The notes below the pieces were generated by a model that ran no database searches, had not been told where the DNA came from, and saw only the letters and a list, made by a program, of their open reading frames with translations. DNA of 35,426 nucleotides from an uncultured Intestinimonas sp. (GTDB lineage Bacteria; Bacillota; Clostridia; Oscillospirales; Oscillospiraceae), in contig NZ_CALXGA010000015.1 of assembly GCF_944387725.1 (NCBI RefSeq), positions 1-35,426 on the forward strand, read 5' to 3'. Positions 33,326 through 35,426 of the stretch are shown in pieces; within the stretch, counting starts at the first letter, position 1, and the number at the start of each line of letters is the position of its first letter. The translations under genes and the position numbers were made by a program.

Positions 33326-34672
33326 ATGCGCACACAATGGAAACGGAAATTCGCCGCCCTCTGGGTGGGGCAGGCGGTGTCCATCCTCACCAGCTCCCTC
33401 TCCCAATACGCCCTGATCTGGTACCTCACCGCCCGCACCGGCTCGGCGGCGGTCCTCTCCCTGGCCGCCATCGCCGCCCTGCTGCCCCAGGGGGTGCTCT
33501 CCCTCTTCACCGGGGCGGTGGCCGACCGCTTCGACCGCCGGAAGATCATGGCCGTGGCCGACGGGGCCATCGGCCTGGTCTCCCTGGCCCTGGTGGGGGT
33601 GGGGCTCTTGCTGGGGGAGCTGCCCATCCCCTGTATCCTGGCCACCCTGGCCCTGCGGAGCGTGGGCTCGGCCTTCCATGCCCCTTGCCTCCAGGCGGTG
33701 ACCCCCCTCATTGTCCCCAAGGATATGCTGGCCCGGTGCGCCGGGTGGTCCCAGGGGGTCCAAACCCTCTCCCTGCTGCTGAGTCCCGCCCTGGCGGCCA
33801 TCCTCTATGCCCGGCTCCCCCTGCCCCTGATTATCTGCCTGGACGCCATGGGGGCGGCCTTTGCCATCGGCTTTTTGCTCCTGGCCCGGCTGCCGGCGCT
33901 CCGCGCCGGGGAGGAGGCCCCCTTCCGGCTGCTGGAGGACTGCCGGGCGGGCTGCGCCGTCCTCCGGGGAAAGCCCTGGCTGTGGCAGCTCTGCCTGCTC
34001 TGTGGGCTCTTCTCTCTGGCCTCCGTGCCGGTGGCCTCCCTCTTTCCCCTTCTCAGCATGGACTACTTCGGCGGCACGGCGGCTTCCGCCTCGGTGGTGG
34101 AGACGGCCTACGCCCTGGGGATGCTGGCGGGCTCCCTGCTGCTGGGCCTGTGGGGCGGGGGCCGGAACAAGATCCCCGCCATGACGGGGGCCCTCTTCCT
34201 CATGGGGGGCTGCCTTCTGGCGGTAGGGGGGCTGAGCCCGGCGGACTTCCTCCCCTTTACCCTCCTGTCCCTGGGGATGGGGCTGGCCGCCCCCATTTTC
34301 CAGAGTCTCCTCACCGCCCTTATCCAGGAGGGGGTGGAGGGGGCCTATCTGGGCCGGGTGCTGGGGCTCTCCTCCGCCGTTATGACCCTGGCCGGGCCGG
34401 TGGGTTTGGGGGCCACCGCTCTCTTTGCCGAGGGGGTGGGGCTGGTACGCTGGTTCGCTCTGGCCGGCGGCATGGTCCTGCTCTGCGGCACCCTGTGCCT
34501 GGCCCTGCCCCAGGTACGGCGGTGCGGACTGTCCCACGAGACCGGAACCTGGGAGGGCTGGACCCCGGCGGAAGGGGAAGGTGGTGTTTTTCATGCGGAC
34601 GGTTCCCATCTGGGAAAAGGCAAACCTGACCCTGGAGGAAGCGGCGGCCTACTACGGGATTGGGATCAATAG
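33326..34672 (+). CDS. MFS transporter, drug-efflux type
   Basis: The 448-residue product is a major facilitator with about 12 hydrophobic segments. WVGQAVSILTSSLSQYALIW (residues 13-32) and GAVADRFDRRKIMAVADGA (about 63-81) match the macrolide/multidrug efflux group; the substrate is unknown. The core appears to end near residue 395; the last 50 residues are polar and glycine-rich, and the final 27 codons overlap the excisionase-like gene in another frame, so the C-terminus is probably read-through into inserted DNA. AGGAGG lies in a perfect palindrome AGGAGGCCTCCT (33313-33324) just before the ATG. Confidence 0.85.
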   Translation: MRTQWKRKFAALWVGQAVSILTSSLSQYALIWYLTARTGSAAVLSLAAIAALLPQGVLSLFTGAVADRFDRRKIMAVADGAIGLVSLALVGVGLLLGELPIPCILATLALRSVGSAFHAPCLQAVTPLIVPKDMLARCAGWSQGVQTLSLLLSPALAAILYARLPLPLIICLDAMGAAFAIGFLLLARLPALRAGEEAPFRLLEDCRAGCAVLRGKPWLWQLCLLCGLFSLASVPVASLFPLLSMDYFGGTAASASVVETAYALGMLAGSLLLGLWGGGRNKIPAMTGALFLMGGCLLAVGGLSPADFLPFTLLSLGMGLAAPIFQSLLTALIQEGVEGAYLGRVLGLSSAVMTLAGPVGLGATALFAEGVGLVRWFALAGGMVLLCGTLCLALPQVRRCGLSHETGTWEGWTPAEGEGGVFHADGSHLGKGKPDPGGSGGLLRDWDQ

Positions 34673-34805
34673 ACTCCGTTCCCTGACAGATACGGACCGT
34701 TGCCCCTATGTCCTCTGGGTGGGAAATAAGCGGCTCGAGAAGTATCTGGAAAAGCCAGTATTCCGTGTAACTGTAGTGGAATTAGGGGGATCTGATGTGG
34801 TATAA
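34593..34805 (+). CDS. xis: Tn916-type excisionase (Xis) homologue, probably degenerate
   Basis: The 70-residue product begins MRTVPIWEKANLTLEEAAAY and continues YGIGINRLRSL, the start of Tn916-family Xis proteins, small DNA-bending excision factors. After WVGNKRL the usual basic linker (IKRxKF-like, recalled from the family) seems missing before EKYLEKP, and the C-terminus is atypical. GGAAGGGGAAGGTGG precedes the ATG. It overlaps the MFS 3' end and precedes a broken integrase, so it is likely a relic. Confidence 0.7.
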   Translation: MRTVPIWEKANLTLEEAAAYYGIGINRLRSLTDTDRCPYVLWVGNKRLEKYLEKPVFRVTVVELGGSDVV

Positions 34806-34844
34806 TGATCCCGATAGGGCTTCTGACGTAAAGGAGCGATCACA

Positions 34845-35339
34845 ATGGCCGAAAGGAGAAAAGACAGGAAAGGACGGGTATTGGCGGTTCATCAAGCTGC
34901 GCGAGGATGGAAGAAGGTACAGCACCATCACCAGTGTCCGAGGCGTTCTTCGTCCGGAGTTTGAGATGGCGGTGGAGGACGATATGATCCGGCGCAATCC
35001 CTTCTCCTTCAAGATCACCGATGTGGCGCCCAACGGTTCGTAGACACGGCAGGCAATTTCCAAGGGGGTCAAGGAAAGGTTCCCGGCCTTTGTCCGGGAG
35101 AGCAGGCACTATTCCCGGTACTACGACGAGATTGTTATCCTGCTGGGGACGGGAATGCGGGTCAGTGAACTGTATAGACTGACAAAAGCGGACATTGATT
35201 GCAGTATCTCATGGGACACTCCGATGTGGGGGTGACGCTCAGCGTCTACACCCATGCCAGTTAGGAGACGGCTCAAGCCGCTATGAAAAAGGCTATGGGC
35301 AGCGGCTGAGCGTACACCAAACTTACACCAAAACCGTGA
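34845..35339 (+). pseudogene. int: Tn916-type tyrosine integrase, remnant
   Basis: A start with good ribosome site (AAGGAG, ATG 34845) encodes MAERRKDRKGRVL, the usual N-terminus of this integrase group. The frame then shifts, and TITSVRGVLRPEFEMAVEDD with MIRRNPFSFKITDV follows to a stop at 35041-35043. The same frame continues YYDEIVILLGTGMRVSELYR and LTKADID up to about 35198. Then a further shift leads to QYLMGHSDVGVTLSVYTHAS (from 35202), another stop, and an end at 35339. Two internal deletions remove most of the arm/core region and the HxxR block, while the first Arg and the final Tyr segments remain. It cannot be active. Confidence 0.85.
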
Positions 35340-35351
35340 ACAGTGGTGTAA
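35323..35351. repeat. Inverted repeat at the 3' end of the integrase remnant
   Basis: TTACACCA (35323-35330) and TGGTGTAA (35344-35351) form a perfect 8-bp dyad around a 13-nt spacer. TACACCAAA also occurs at 35313. This may be part of the original element's end or attachment region; evidence is positional only. Confidence 0.35.
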
Positions 35352-35368
35352 ATTTATGTAGAGATGCG

Positions 35369-35426
35369 TAGGGCTTGTTTGAAAAATGTCAACATGCCCA
35401 ATCAGCGGGTCTTTTGTCCCCTGGAC
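35369..35426 (-). repeat. MITE-like repeat, copy D (truncated by window end)
   Basis: TA (35369-35370) then GGGCTTGTTTGAAAA begins the reverse complement of the right end of the complete copy, matching it with three mismatches in the 56 bases available. It lies 30 bp beyond the integrase remnant. Confidence 0.85.

Noticed and set aside
34795-35043. 82-residue protein starting MWYNDPDR
   Set aside because: Its first part is out-of-frame sequence over the true integrase start (ATG 34845); only its later part matches an integrase, as a fragment.
1-35426. CRISPR arrays, tRNA and rRNA genes
   Set aside because: I saw no regularly spaced repeats, no tRNA-like cloverleaf with TTCRA-type loop, and no rRNA segment; a covariance-model scan was not possible here.

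Overview
The window reads as chromosome of a GC-rich, spore-forming, anaerobic Clostridia member. The Oscillospiraceae (Flavonifractor/Lawsonibacter-like) are my best guess; this is inferred from high GC, frequent GTG/TTG starts, AAGGAGG-type ribosome sites, SpoIIM/SleL-type spore genes and an oxygen-independent cobalamin pathway. No rRNA, tRNA or CRISPR was seen.

Layout. (1) 1-4901: an AIM24-family gene, then a minus-strand serine-catabolism operon (DAACS-type symporter, sdaAB, sdaAA) divergent from a LysR regulator. (2) 4899-5447: a 162-bp inverted-repeat element, a sigma-A promoter, a cobalamin riboswitch and its intrinsic terminator. (3) 5470-27911: about 22.4 kb of co-oriented, mostly overlapping genes that look like one transcription unit: cbiD-F-G-H-J-ET-A, cobT, cobU, cobS, a second CobU-like gene, cobC, cbiB, cobD, cobQ, cbiC, cbiK, cbiL, then hemA, a precorrin-2 dehydrogenase gene, hemC, a cobA-hemD fusion, hemB and hemL. 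Together they run from glutamyl-tRNA through ALA, uroporphyrinogen III and precorrin-2/sirohydrochlorin to the finished corrinoid. No corrinoid adenosyltransferase, cobalt transporter or lower-ligand synthesis gene is present, and no gene of the heme/protoporphyrin branch. (4) 28100-30813: another element copy, proC, a SpoIIM-family gene and xerD. (5) 30842-33086: a minus-strand pair, a zinc amidase and a LysM-GH18 spore-lytic enzyme. (6) 33211-35339: an MFS efflux gene with a structured leader, running into a decayed Tn916-type excisionase/integrase remnant. (7) 35369-35426: a fourth element copy cut by the window edge.

Most of the window belongs to known families. The points most worth following are a TA-flanked MITE-like family with four copies, one of which supplies the stop codon of the LysR gene; two CobU-like proteins with complementary motif losses; a single riboswitch placed ahead of the whole Glu-to-B12 route; a 13-codon upstream ORF and ribosome-site palindrome ahead of the MFS gene; and the integrase scar. 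I found no convincing evidence of a wholly new system.
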